A DNA stretch of 64,000 nucleotides. Origin: JBNJGB01 sp051747385 (GTDB lineage Bacteria > Myxococcota_A > UBA9042 > PHBI01 > JACKFB01). Position numbers and translations under genes: made by a program. Location of the stretch: positions 124,001 to 188,000 of the forward strand of contig JBNJGB010000002.1 of assembly GCA_051747385.1 (NCBI GenBank), read 5' to 3'. The notes below the pieces were generated by a model. That model ran no database searches, was not told the origin of the DNA, and worked only from the letters and a program-made list of their open reading frames with translations. How positions within the stretch are numbered: position 1 is the first letter of the stretch; each line of letters begins with the position of its first letter. Shown here in pieces: positions 16,700 through 25,144 of this stretch.

Positions 16700-17863
16700 A
16701 TGGGACGACCAGGACAATCCGCGATCGCCATTCCCCTGGCGTGCCCGAACTTCTCGAGGATCGATCCCGACACGCTGCTCAGCGTCCTCGCGAGCGGTTG
16801 GGCGACGAACGGGCCCGAGGTGCGGACCTTCGAGGAGGAGTTCGCTGCCTATCAGGGCGTCGACGAGGCCGTGGCGGTCTCGTCCGGCTCGGCAGCGCTG
16901 CACCTCGCCCTCCTCGCGTCCGGGGTCGGACCGGGCGACGAGGTCATCACCAGCGCGACGACGTACGTGGCGACGTGCAACGCGATCGTCCACTGTGGTG
17001 CCAAACCGATCCTCGTCGACGTCGAGCCGGGCACGCTCCTCATGGACGCCGAGCAGGCCGGCGCGGCCGTCACCGGGCGAACGCGAGCAATCATCGCCGT
17101 GCATTTCGCCGGTCAACCCGTGGATGTCACGGCGTTCGAGGAGCTGCGGGACGAGCACGGGCTGGCGTTGATTCACGACCTGGCCCACGCCGCCGAGACG
17201 CACTATGAGGGCGCGAGCGTCGCCAGCCGCGGAGACGCGTGCTGCTACAGCTTCTACGCGACCAAGAACCTCGCCATCGGCGAAGGTGGAATGGTGACGA
17301 CGGCGGACCCCGCCCTGGCGCGGAGCGTTCGCATGCTCCGGGCACACGGCGTGACTCGGGACACGTGGTCGCGCCGCCAGCACTCGGGAGCGAGTGGCTA
17401 CGACGTCTCGACGCCGGGCTTCAACTACAAGCTGACGGAGCTCCAGGCAGCCATCGGGCGACAGCAGCTCCCGCACCTCGAGGCCAGGAGACGGCTGCGC
17501 GCGGAGATCTGCAGGGCGTACGACCGGGCGCTCGGGGACCTCCCGGCCCTGCGCCTGCTCGACAGGGCGCCTCGATCCAGATCGGCTCACCACCTGTACG
17601 TGGTACGTCTCACCGAGGCGGCCGGGATCGGTCGCGAGACCTTCATGGTCCGGCTCGCTGAGCTGGGCATCGAGACCGGCATCCACTTCCCGCCGATCGC
17701 GTCATTCACATGGTATGCTCGCCGCTACGGTTGGCGCCTCGAGGACTGGCCCGTCGCCTGGTCGGCGGGCGAGACGTGTACCTCGCTGCCCCTCTATCCC
17801 GAGCTGACCCGCGAGAAGGTCGCCCGGGTGGTCGAGGCGGTCCGGCGAGCGCTCGGCGCCTGA
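16700..17863 (+). CDS. DegT/DnrJ/EryC1 family PLP aminotransferase
   Basis: A 387-residue sugar aminotransferase-family protein that would transaminate a nucleotide-linked keto-sugar. Family marks are SGSAALHLALLASGVGPGDE, the aspartate of LIHDLAHAAE that contacts the PLP ring nitrogen, and the PLP lysine in FYATKNLAIGEGGM. AGGGAG at 16686-16691 supports the ATG at 16700. No glycosyltransferase, epimerase or polysaccharide gene is nearby, so it looks isolated. Its codon use seems slightly less GC-extreme than its neighbours, which may hint at acquisition; this was judged by eye only. Confidence 0.9.
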   Translation: MGRPGQSAIAIPLACPNFSRIDPDTLLSVLASGWATNGPEVRTFEEEFAAYQGVDEAVAVSSGSAALHLALLASGVGPGDEVITSATTYVATCNAIVHCGAKPILVDVEPGTLLMDAEQAGAAVTGRTRAIIAVHFAGQPVDVTAFEELRDEHGLALIHDLAHAAETHYEGASVASRGDACCYSFYATKNLAIGEGGMVTTADPALARSVRMLRAHGVTRDTWSRRQHSGASGYDVSTPGFNYKLTELQAAIGRQQLPHLEARRRLRAEICRAYDRALGDLPALRLLDRAPRSRSAHHLYVVRLTEAAGIGRETFMVRLAELGIETGIHFPPIASFTWYARRYGWRLEDWPVAWSAGETCTSLPLYPELTREKVARVVEAVRRALGA

Positions 17864-17952
17864 CTCCACCTTCAGCTCGCCGGGAGACCTTCCGGCCGGC
17901 AGCGGAAATGTCGGCGCCCCCGCGATCGTTGCCACGGATCGGCAACTTTGCT

Positions 17953-17970
17953 AGCAAGGCTCGAACCTTG
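17953..17970. promoter_or_regulatory. Small inverted repeat upstream of the parvulin lipoprotein
   Basis: GCAAGG and CCTTGC form a 6-base dyad around CTCGAA, 21 bases ahead of the start codon and close to the GGAGG site. It could be an operator half-site pair or chance; no T-run follows. Confidence 0.25.
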
Positions 17971-17991
17971 CGGCCCCCCGGAGGATCGCCC

Positions 17992-19269
17992 ATGCGCCGA
18001 GTCCTGCTGCCGTCCGTCGCGGCTCTCCTGGTCGTCGTCGTCTCGACGCCCGCGTGCGAGCCGGACAAGCCGGACGTGCTCGAGGCCAAACGCGAGGAGG
18101 CCATCCGGCGCGCGGACGAGGCCCGCAAGGCCGCCAAGGAGGGCGCCGGCGCCGTGGAGCGCCTGGCCGCCCCCGCAGGGATCGACGAGGAGACGGCCGC
18201 GAAGCCCGTCGCCACCCTGGACGGCCGGACCGTCCTGACCGTGGGGGACCTGGCGCGCTACATGGCCCGCCTGCCGACGCACCTCCGGGCGCGATACGCC
18301 AGGGCCGACCAGCGCGAGGAGCTGCTGAAGCACATGGTGGAGCTGGAGGTCCTCGCCCGGGAGGCGAAGCGAGAGGGGCTGGACGAGCACCCGCGGGTCC
18401 AGCACGCGCTGAAGGAGGCTCTGGCCCGCCAGCTCCTCACCACCGCCCCCCCCCTGACCGGCTCGGTGGCCGACATCCCGGAGGAGGAGGTCGCCGCCTG
18501 GTACCAGGACCACCGGGACGAGTTCGTGCAGCCCGAGCGGCGGCGCGTGGCGCTCCTGATGGTGAACACGGAGGAGGACGCGCGGCGCCTCCGCGGGCGG
18601 ATCACGGACGCCATCTCGGAGCAGCCCCGGATGGCGCGGCAGATCTTCGGGGACTTCGTGGAGGAGCACTCCATCGACCGCGAGACGCGGCCCGACAAGG
18701 GCGACCTGGGCTGGTTCGACCGTCAGGGTCTGAGCCCCGAGGGGCAGACCCGGGCGGACGATGCCGTGACGAGTCACGCCTTCGACCTGGACCGCGTCGG
18801 CGCCGTGAGCGAACCCTTCCAGCTCTCCAACGAGGCCTGGGTCGTAGTTCAGCTCACGAACCGCCGGCCGCGGCGGGCCCAGGACCTGGACCAGGTGCGC
18901 TTCCGCATCCAGAACGCCATCCTCCAGGAGCGGCAGGCCGAGGAGCGCGAGCGCTTCATCGCCTCCCTGAAGGAGGAGGCGGAGGTGGAGGTCCACGCCG
19001 ACCGGCTGGACCTGCTCCCGGGCGGCGCCCCGGACGGAGAGGCCGGCGACGAGGACGCCTCGTCCGAGGAGTCCGGGGAAGGGTCGGAGGCCTCCGAAGA
19101 GCCGAGGCTCAACCTGGATCCGCGGGCGCTGCGGGGGCGGCCGGACCTGCGGCCCACCACCGAGGACGCCCGCCGACTGCCCGCGGAGGTGCAGCACGAG
19201 CTTCGGCTCCGCGGCGAGGAGGTCCAGGAGAAGATGCGCCCGAAGAATTCCGAGGAGGAGTCCCCGTGA
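17992..19269 (+). CDS. Parvulin-like lipoprotein (PpiC/SurA-related)
   Basis: A 425-residue predicted periplasmic protein with a signal sequence ending STPAC (probable lipoprotein Cys), a helical SurA-N-like region (about 60-160) and one parvulin-like domain (about 175-305). The latter includes FVEEHSIDRETRPDKGDLGW and VSEPFQLSNEAWVVVQLTNR. The first strand reads RRVALLMVN instead of the usual AxHIL, so the histidine is missing and isomerase activity is doubtful; a chaperone role is more likely. A Glu/Ser-rich linker and a charged tail follow. GGAGG at 17980-17984 supports the start. Its stop overlaps the surA start in GTGA. Confidence 0.83.
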   Translation: MRRVLLPSVAALLVVVVSTPACEPDKPDVLEAKREEAIRRADEARKAAKEGAGAVERLAAPAGIDEETAAKPVATLDGRTVLTVGDLARYMARLPTHLRARYARADQREELLKHMVELEVLAREAKREGLDEHPRVQHALKEALARQLLTTAPPLTGSVADIPEEEVAAWYQDHRDEFVQPERRRVALLMVNTEEDARRLRGRITDAISEQPRMARQIFGDFVEEHSIDRETRPDKGDLGWFDRQGLSPEGQTRADDAVTSHAFDLDRVGAVSEPFQLSNEAWVVVQLTNRRPRRAQDLDQVRFRIQNAILQERQAEERERFIASLKEEAEVEVHADRLDLLPGGAPDGEAGDEDASSEESGEGSEASEEPRLNLDPRALRGRPDLRPTTEDARRLPAEVQHELRLRGEEVQEKMRPKNSEEESP

Positions 19270-20288
19270 GGCACCCGATCATCGCCCTGCTGGCGACGCT
19301 CTTCGCCCTGCCCGGCGCGGCCGTCGCCGCGGAGCCGGAGTGGCCGCCGCCCGGCGGCCGCGTCGTGGACGGCATCGTGGCCGTCGTGAACCAGGAGCCG
19401 GTCACGCTCTACGATCTGGAGCGGGCCATCACCCCGTTCGAGGCGCGCGTCCAGGCGAGCGGCGAGGTGCTCGACGACGCGAAGCGCGGCCAGATCCGCG
19501 AGCAGGTCCTCGAGGGCCTCGTCAACGACATCCTCATCCTGGAGAAGGCCCGCGAGATGGACCTGGAGGCGGATCCCTCCCAGGTCGAGGCGCAGATCGA
19601 CCGCCTCAAGGAAGAGAACGGCTGGACCGACGAGCAGCTCGCCCGGGCGCTCCAATCCCACGGATTCCCCTCCATCGGGGCCTATCGCCGCCACGTGGAG
19701 AAGGAGGTGCTGAAGAACGAGGTGCTCAGCATCAAGGTGGCCTCGAAGGTCCAGGTGGACGAGGCCGAGGTGGAGCGCCTGTTCGAGCAGGAGCTCGGGG
19801 AGACGGGCGCCGTGACCCAGCGACGCGCCGCCCACATCCTCCTGCGCCTCGACGAGTTCGCCACGCCCGAGCAGGAGGCGGTCGCCGAGCGGAAGCTCTT
19901 GGAGATCCGAGAGGAGATCGTGTCCGGCGAGGCCAGCTTCGAGGAGATGGCCCGGCGGCACAGCGACGACACCAACGCCCAGTCCGGCGGCGACCTGGGG
20001 TGGTTCTCGAAGGGCGACCTCGACCCGAGCTTCGAGAGCGCCGCATGGCAGCTCGACGAGGGCGAGGTGAGCGAGCCGGTCCGCACGGACTTCGGACTCC
20101 ACCTCATCAAGGTGACCGGCCTCCGGGACCGACAGATGGTGGACGAGGAGGAGAAGGACAACCTCATGCGCCAGATCCGCTACCGGGTGCGCGAGAAGGA
20201 GCTGGAGCGCGTCTACGAGCAGTGGGTCGAGGGGCTCCGCAAGAGCGCCTACGTGGAGATCCGGCGCGACGTGGCGGGGGTCGAGTGA
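19266..20288 (+). CDS. surA: SurA-like periplasmic peptidyl-prolyl isomerase/chaperone
   Basis: Folding chaperone for outer-membrane proteins, 340 residues. It has a signal peptide (cleavage near AVAAE), a SurA N-domain opening with VVDGIVAVVNQEPVTLYDLE, and one parvulin domain from about 178 (RRAAHILLRLDEF, HSDDTNAQSGGDLGWFSKGDL, VRTDFGLHLIKV). E. coli SurA has two parvulin domains and about 428 residues, so this is a one-domain form. It starts with GTG inside the stop of the upstream parvulin gene and ends in a GTGA overlap with pdxA. The surA-pdxA neighbourhood is also seen in enterobacteria. Confidence 0.93.
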   Translation: MRHPIIALLATLFALPGAAVAAEPEWPPPGGRVVDGIVAVVNQEPVTLYDLERAITPFEARVQASGEVLDDAKRGQIREQVLEGLVNDILILEKAREMDLEADPSQVEAQIDRLKEENGWTDEQLARALQSHGFPSIGAYRRHVEKEVLKNEVLSIKVASKVQVDEAEVERLFEQELGETGAVTQRRAAHILLRLDEFATPEQEAVAERKLLEIREEIVSGEASFEEMARRHSDDTNAQSGGDLGWFSKGDLDPSFESAAWQLDEGEVSEPVRTDFGLHLIKVTGLRDRQMVDEEEKDNLMRQIRYRVREKELERVYEQWVEGLRKSAYVEIRRDVAGVE

Positions 20289-21154
20289 GCCGCGTCGGAG
20301 CGGGCCGCCCCCGTATCGGCATCACCATGGGGGATCCGGCGGGTATCGGGCCCGAGATCACCCGCGCCGCCCTCGCCCGGCTCGGCGATCGCGCGGAGTG
20401 GACGATCTACGGCCCGCCGGGCCTGTACCCCGGGGTGGAGGCCCGCTTCGTACCGCCGCGGAGCAGGCCGCCCGAGCGGGAGGCGGTGGAGCGCTCGGCC
20501 GCGGACCTGCGGGACGGAGCCATCGACGGCGTCGTGACGGCGCCCGTGACCAAGGCCTGCTTCGGCGGCGACTTCCCGGGTCACACGGAGCTGTACGGCG
20601 CCCGCCTCGGCGTCTCCGACTTCGCCATGATGCTCGCCGGTCCGAAGCTGCGGGTCGTGCCCGTCACGACCCACGTGGCGCTCCGCGACGCGCCCGACCT
20701 GTTGAGCCGCGACCTCCTGGTCCGCGCGGGTCGGCTCGTCCACCGAGCCCTGCGCGACCGCTTCGGCATCCCGACGCCCCGCCTGGCGTTCCCCGGCCTC
20801 AACCCCCACGCCGGCGACGGCGGATTGTTCGGAGACGAGGAGGCCCGGCTCATCGCGCCGGCGGTCGAGGCCCTCCGCGCCGAGGGCGTGGAGGCGACCG
20901 GCCCCTGGTCGCCGGACACCGTCTTCCATTTCGCCGCCCGCGGCGACCACGACGCCGTGATCTGCGGCTATCACGATCAAGCGCTCATCCCCTTCAAGAT
21001 GCTGCACTTCAGCGACGGGGTGAACGTCACCCTTGGCCTGCCCCGGCCCCGGACCAGCCCGGACCACGGCCCCGCGCTCGACATCGCGGGGCGCGGAACC
21101 GCCGACCCGACGAGCATGACCCGAGCCATCGAGCTGGCCGTCCGACTCGCGTGA
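20285..21154 (+). CDS. pdxA: 4-hydroxythreonine-4-phosphate dehydrogenase
   Basis: NAD-dependent enzyme of the DXP-dependent pyridoxal phosphate pathway. The 289-residue product has the N-terminal GITMGDPAGIGPEI and the three metal-binding histidines in VTTHVALRDAP, NPHAGDGG and CGYHDQALIPFK. It ends with the TSPDHGPALDIAGRGTADP region. It is about 40 residues shorter than E. coli PdxA, mainly in the segment after GDPAGIGPE, but all catalytic motifs are present. The GTG start overlaps the surA stop. pdxJ is not in the window. Confidence 0.95.
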   Translation: MSRVGAGRPRIGITMGDPAGIGPEITRAALARLGDRAEWTIYGPPGLYPGVEARFVPPRSRPPEREAVERSAADLRDGAIDGVVTAPVTKACFGGDFPGHTELYGARLGVSDFAMMLAGPKLRVVPVTTHVALRDAPDLLSRDLLVRAGRLVHRALRDRFGIPTPRLAFPGLNPHAGDGGLFGDEEARLIAPAVEALRAEGVEATGPWSPDTVFHFAARGDHDAVICGYHDQALIPFKMLHFSDGVNVTLGLPRPRTSPDHGPALDIAGRGTADPTSMTRAIELAVRLA

Positions 21155-21163
21155 CGACAACGA

Positions 21164-21201
21164 CACGTCTCCGCGGCCGCCACATGCGGCGCGGAGACGT
21201 G
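21164..21201. terminator. Long hairpin downstream of pdxA
   Basis: An almost perfect palindrome: CACGTCTCCGC pairs with GCGGAGACGTG, then after one bulged G (21175) GCCGC pairs with GCGGC, closing on the loop CACAT (21181-21185). That gives 16 base pairs. No T-run follows, so it is either a GC-type terminator of the surA-pdxA operon or an RNA-stabilising structure. Confidence 0.5.
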
Positions 21202-21222
21202 ATGGGCCTGCGTTACAGGCAG

Positions 21223-21250
21223 TTGACACCCTCGAAGGGCGCGTGCTACT
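21223..21250 (+). promoter_or_regulatory. Candidate promoter of the LytM-like gene
   Basis: A perfect TTGACA at 21223-21228 lies between the pdxA hairpin and the next gene. The best -10 is GCTACT at 21245-21250 with 16-base spacing, a weak match (3 of 6). The leader to the ATG at 21332 would be about 75 bases. Confidence 0.4.
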
Positions 21251-21331
21251 CGCCCGAATGCGCTGGACACGAGTGCGCCTCGGTCCTCGCACCGGTCTGC
21301 CAGCCACACCAGCCGGAGTCCACAGCCGCCG

Positions 21332-22732
21332 ATGTACCTCGACAAGCCCACACCCGTGAGGAGGACCTACCGTCGAAGACGGCGGAGTGCGGCCTCCTCC
21401 AAGGGAAGCGCGGTGATTGTCGTGCTGGCTCTGGGGCTGGTCAATTATCTGCTCTTTTTCGGCCAGGAGACCGGCGTCGCCCCACCGACGCTGGAGGAGC
21501 GGCTCCAGCGCCCCGCCTCGGCGCCGTCCGACGAGGCGGCCGAGGAGCCGGGCGGCTCCCAGGGCCGTGACGACGGCGCGGCCCCCGCTCCGGACTTCGA
21601 GGACGGCCGGCCGGTCGACGACTTCGGCGAGCCCATCGGGCACGAGGTGGCCGGGGAGATTCGCCGCGGCCAGACCATCCTGAAATCGCTGAAGAGCCAG
21701 GGCATCGACAACCGCACCGCCCTGCCGCTCATCCACGCCATGGAGGAGGTCTTCGACTTCCGCCACGCGCAGGTCGGCGACGACTTCGTGGCCTGGCTGG
21801 ACGACGAGGGCCGCATCCAGCGCTTCCGGTACGTGCAGTCGCCCCTCGACGTCTACGAGGTGGACCTGGAGGACGGCGGACGGTACGCGGCGCGCAAGGT
21901 GGAGGTCCCCACCCGGGTCGAGGTGGCCAAGGTCGGCTGCGCCATCAAGAACAGCCTCTACGGCTCCGTCGCCCGATGTGGAGAGGGTCCCCAGCTCGGG
22001 ACCCGCTTCATCGACCTGTTCGCCTGGGATGTGGACTTCTTCCAGGACGTCCGCCAGGGCGACGAGTTCCGGGTCCTTGTCGAGAAGATCTCCGTGGACG
22101 GGAACTTCCTGAAGTACGGTCGCATCCTCGCCGCCGAGTACGACGGCAAGTTCGGACGCCACCGCATCGTCCACTACACGGATCCCGAGGGGAACAGCGG
22201 CTACTTCACGGACAGCGGCCGGGCGGTCCGGAAGGACTTCCTCAAGTCGCCGCTCAAGTACACGCGCGTGTCGGCCCGCGGCAACAGCGGCATCCGCGCT
22301 CGCCTCAAGAAGGCGTCTCCGGTGGTCTACACCGCGGGCGAGGGCACGCCCGTGTGGGCCGTGGCCAGCGGCACGGTGGCCTTCGCCGGGGAGAGCGGCT
22401 CCCTGGGCAACACGGTGACCATCCGCCACGACAACGGCTACACGAGCACGTACGGTCACCTGGAGGACCTGAGCGAGCACATCGAGGTGGGGGCCCTGGT
22501 GAACCAGAAGACGGTCATCGGCCAGGTGGGCACCAGCGGGCGGGCCGACGAGCCCAAGCTGATGTTCAGCCTTCGGAAGAACGGCCGCCTGGTGAACCCG
22601 CTGAAGATGAAGTTCTCGGAGGCGGATCCGGTCCCGGCCCGGTTCCGGGAGCACTTCGGCCACCAGGTCCACACCCTGCTCGAGGATCTCGAGTCCACAC
22701 CGGTCATCGGCATCCACGAGCGCCGCTCCTAG
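21332..22732 (+). CDS. LytM/M23-fold protein without zinc ligands
   Basis: A 466-residue inner-membrane-anchored envelope protein: basic N-terminus, one transmembrane helix at about 27-44, an acidic/Pro linker, an OapA/LysM-like domain (about 105-180) and a C-terminal LytM fold (about 310-430, GTPVWAVASGTVAFAGESGS and TSTYGHLEDLSEHIEVGALV). The overall layout is that of MepM/NlpD-type M23 proteins. In active endopeptidases the zinc sits on HxGxD and HLHFE. Here the first site is absent and the second reads PKLMFSLR, so only the YGHL histidine remains. It is therefore more likely a non-enzymatic activator (EnvC/NlpD-like) than a hydrolase. Confidence 0.85.
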   Translation: MYLDKPTPVRRTYRRRRRSAASSKGSAVIVVLALGLVNYLLFFGQETGVAPPTLEERLQRPASAPSDEAAEEPGGSQGRDDGAAPAPDFEDGRPVDDFGEPIGHEVAGEIRRGQTILKSLKSQGIDNRTALPLIHAMEEVFDFRHAQVGDDFVAWLDDEGRIQRFRYVQSPLDVYEVDLEDGGRYAARKVEVPTRVEVAKVGCAIKNSLYGSVARCGEGPQLGTRFIDLFAWDVDFFQDVRQGDEFRVLVEKISVDGNFLKYGRILAAEYDGKFGRHRIVHYTDPEGNSGYFTDSGRAVRKDFLKSPLKYTRVSARGNSGIRARLKKASPVVYTAGEGTPVWAVASGTVAFAGESGSLGNTVTIRHDNGYTSTYGHLEDLSEHIEVGALVNQKTVIGQVGTSGRADEPKLMFSLRKNGRLVNPLKMKFSEADPVPARFREHFGHQVHTLLEDLESTPVIGIHERRS

Positions 22733-22748
22733 CAGGGAGGGGCCGTCC

Positions 22749-24293
22749 ATGCGCGACGGGGAGGAGCCAGGCGAGCGGGGCGGGAGGCTCCTCCGCTGGG
22801 CGAACCGGCGCTGGGTCCGCGTGCTCATCACCGCCTTCGTGGGTCTGGCGCTGTTCGTGCTCGGCGCCGTCTACCTGAGCCTCGGCCGCCAGCCGGACAT
22901 CCCCACGTTCATGGTCGTGGGCGGGGATCATGTGCAGGCGGGCCTCGAGGGCCTCGTCCGGGTGAGCGCCCGGTACGCGGACAGCCGCGATACCGTCCCC
23001 GTCGAGGTCCGCGGCGTGACCCTCGGCGGCGCCCCGGTGGACCGCGAGGTCGAGGCCGGAGCCCCGGCGATCGTGCGCTTCCGGGTCCCGGCGGACTCCG
23101 GCGAGGAGATCACCCTGGCCTTCGACGCCCGGGCCGGGGAGCGGCAGGAGCACCTGGAGGTCGACCTCCCCGTGCTCCGCGACGGCGCGGTGGTGGACGT
23201 CATGGGCACCACGCCGCCCACCCTACCGGACGTCGCCACCGACCACCGCGTGCGCGTGCTCCCGGAGGCGGGCGTCCTGGCCGGGAACATGGACAACCGG
23301 GTCTTCGTCCGGGTCCTGGACCAGGAGGGGCGGCCGGTCGGCTCCGCGAGGGTCGTCGTGACCCACCCCACCCTTCCGGACGGGCGCGTGGAGGGATACT
23401 CGGACGCCAGCGGCCTGCTGGACCTGCGGCTGACCGCGAACCGGCCGAGCTTCCGCCTCGGCGTCGAGGTGATCGAGGGGGAGCGGAGGACGCGGACGGA
23501 CCGCCTGCTGCGCCCACGCGGCCGGAAGCTGAAGCTGCACCAGGAGCCCGCCGTCACGCCGCCCGGAGAGCCCGTCCGGCCCACCCTGCTCACCTGGGAG
23601 CCGGACGTGCAGGTCTTCTGCGATCTCCTCCGGGGCGACGCCTGGATCCGCAGCGAGCGCGTGGAGGCCGTCCACGGCAGCGCGACCATCGACCTGGGCG
23701 CCCTGCCGGAGGGTCTGCAGCGCCTGCAGTGTTACTTCCATCCCCTGACGCCGGGGGAGTCGTTCGCCACGGTGCCCCTGCCGGTGAGCGACCGCCCTCC
23801 CCTGGAGGTGCTGCTCGACGAGGTGCGCGAGCGGGGGCTGGTCCACCCGAACGCGGCCGTGGCGCCGGAGGGCACCGACGACGAGCTCGCGGCGGCCTAC
23901 TGGCAAGCGGTCCTCCGCGAGTCTCCACAGGAGCCGGAGGTGCTCCTCAGCAGCCGCGCCGAGGACCTGGCCGCGCGCGCGGCGGCCCGGGAGCAGGTCA
24001 AGAGCCGCCTCCTCCTCGCCATCGGCGGCGTGGCCGTCCTGGTGCTGCTGTGGGCGGCCGACAGCATCCTCAAGAACGCCTTGAGCACACGCGACAAGAT
24101 GCGCGCGTTCGCCATCGAGGCGGAGGCCGACGGCGTCGACCTGGACGTGGAGGTCGAGGATCTGTCCGTGGCCGGCTTCCAGCAGCGCGAGACCCTGGTG
24201 AAGACCCGCGGCGTCCTGCTGGCCATCGTGCTCTTCGGCACCATCGTGGCCAACATCCTCGCCGTCCTGGGCCTGCTCTACCTCATCCGCTGA
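22749..24293 (+). CDS. Membrane protein with extracytoplasmic beta-rich domains, unknown
   Basis: A 514-residue protein with a transmembrane helix near the N-terminus (about 25-46), a long extracytoplasmic region that looks like two or three Ig/Big-like beta domains, and two helices near the C-terminus (about 417-437 and 490-512). The extracytoplasmic region includes NRVFVRVLDQEGRPVGSARV, a carboxypeptidase-regulatory or Ig-type strand pattern. Between the last helices is an acidic stretch (EAEADGVDLDVEVEDL). It starts 16 bases after the LytM-like gene and shares its operon, which suggests a cell-wall or envelope assembly role. No named family was recognised. Confidence 0.7.
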   Translation: MRDGEEPGERGGRLLRWANRRWVRVLITAFVGLALFVLGAVYLSLGRQPDIPTFMVVGGDHVQAGLEGLVRVSARYADSRDTVPVEVRGVTLGGAPVDREVEAGAPAIVRFRVPADSGEEITLAFDARAGERQEHLEVDLPVLRDGAVVDVMGTTPPTLPDVATDHRVRVLPEAGVLAGNMDNRVFVRVLDQEGRPVGSARVVVTHPTLPDGRVEGYSDASGLLDLRLTANRPSFRLGVEVIEGERRTRTDRLLRPRGRKLKLHQEPAVTPPGEPVRPTLLTWEPDVQVFCDLLRGDAWIRSERVEAVHGSATIDLGALPEGLQRLQCYFHPLTPGESFATVPLPVSDRPPLEVLLDEVRERGLVHPNAAVAPEGTDDELAAAYWQAVLRESPQEPEVLLSSRAEDLAARAAAREQVKSRLLLAIGGVAVLVLLWAADSILKNALSTRDKMRAFAIEAEADGVDLDVEVEDLSVAGFQQRETLVKTRGVLLAIVLFGTIVANILAVLGLLYLIR

Positions 24294-24304
24294 TCGCGAG
24301 GAGC

Positions 24305-25144
24305 CTACTTCCGGGCGCGCAGGCGGTAGTCGGGGCCCTTCACGCGGAGCACCTCGCACATCTCGGCGAGCCGGCTCCAGGCGCGCACGCCGATGCGCTC
24401 CTCCAGGCTCTCGTCGATGTGGGCGCCCCGCGGCGCCGAGCCCCCGTTCCGTCCTCGCTTCCCGCCGGAGGACTGCAGCCACGCCGCGGGCGGATAGTTG
24501 GTCGTGGCGACGATGACGCGCCCGGCGTTGTAGCGGCGGCTGATGAGCTCGTCGACGATGTTCAGCTCCCATGTGGTCCCGAGGCCCTTGCCGAGCTCGT
24601 CGATGGCCAGGACGGGCACGTTCACCAGGGGGCGCAGGACGTCCTCCTGCGTCTCCCGCGCCGAGCCGTCGTAGGTGGCGCGGATCCGGGAGGTCAGGTG
24701 GAAGAAGTCCACGAAGCGGCACTTCACGCCCCGCTCCAGGCAGAGATAGTGGAGCAGGCCCGCCACCAGGTGGGTCTTGCCCGTGCCCACGGGACCGATG
24801 AGCACCAGCCCCCGGGAAGCGTCCGGGTCGAACTTCCGCTGGTAGCGCTCCATCAGCGTCTTCACGCGGCCCTGGTTGCCCCCCGCGTTGCTGTAGCCGG
24901 GGATGGACTTCGTGCCGTAGCCGGCCGGGATGCCGGCCTCGTTGAACAGCGCCACCCGCTGGAAGACCCCCTGGCAGCGGCACGGGCGCGCCACCTCGTA
25001 GCCGCCGTCCTCGACGATGACGAACCGGGCGCCGTGGCATGCCTCGCACTCCCGGCGGCAGGAGCAGACCTCGGCCTTCGCCATGTCGCCTCCCGCCACG
25101 TGGAAGTAGCCGATGCCGTGGCACCGCTCACAGGTCGTCGTCAC
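24305..25144 (-). CDS. DnaC/DnaI-like AAA+ ATPase with N-terminal zinc-type cysteines
   Basis: A 279-residue ATPase resembling helicase loaders and IstB proteins. The N-terminal 60 residues hold DnaJ-like cysteine pairs (CERCHGIGY, CSCRRECEACHG, PCRCQG), probably binding zinc. The AAA+ core follows, with Walker A GPVGTGKTH (about 116-124), Walker B VLAIDELGKG, sensor-1-like VIVATTNYPP, and SLEERIGVRAWSRL near the C-terminus. No transposase is adjacent, so IstB is unlikely. It is the third gene after gyrB and overlaps the second by 17 bases, which supports a role in replication initiation or restart. Confidence 0.82.
   Translation of the reverse strand: MTTTCERCHGIGYFHVAGGDMAKAEVCSCRRECEACHGARFVIVEDGGYEVARPCRCQGVFQRVALFNEAGIPAGYGTKSIPGYSNAGGNQGRVKTLMERYQRKFDPDASRGLVLIGPVGTGKTHLVAGLLHYLCLERGVKCRFVDFFHLTSRIRATYDGSARETQEDVLRPLVNVPVLAIDELGKGLGTTWELNIVDELISRRYNAGRVIVATTNYPPAAWLQSSGGKRGRNGGSAPRGAHIDESLEERIGVRAWSRLAEMCEVLRVKGPDYRLRARK

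Noticed and set aside
17941..17975. GCTCGAACC-like sequence considered as a tRNA T-arm
   Set aside because: No acceptor or anticodon stem can be formed around it; it is only a 6-base dyad.
24305..25144. DnaC-like ATPase considered as IstB of an IS21-type element
   Set aside because: No IstA transposase or terminal repeats are nearby, it is embedded in the gyrB operon, and the N-terminal zinc module is unlike IstB.
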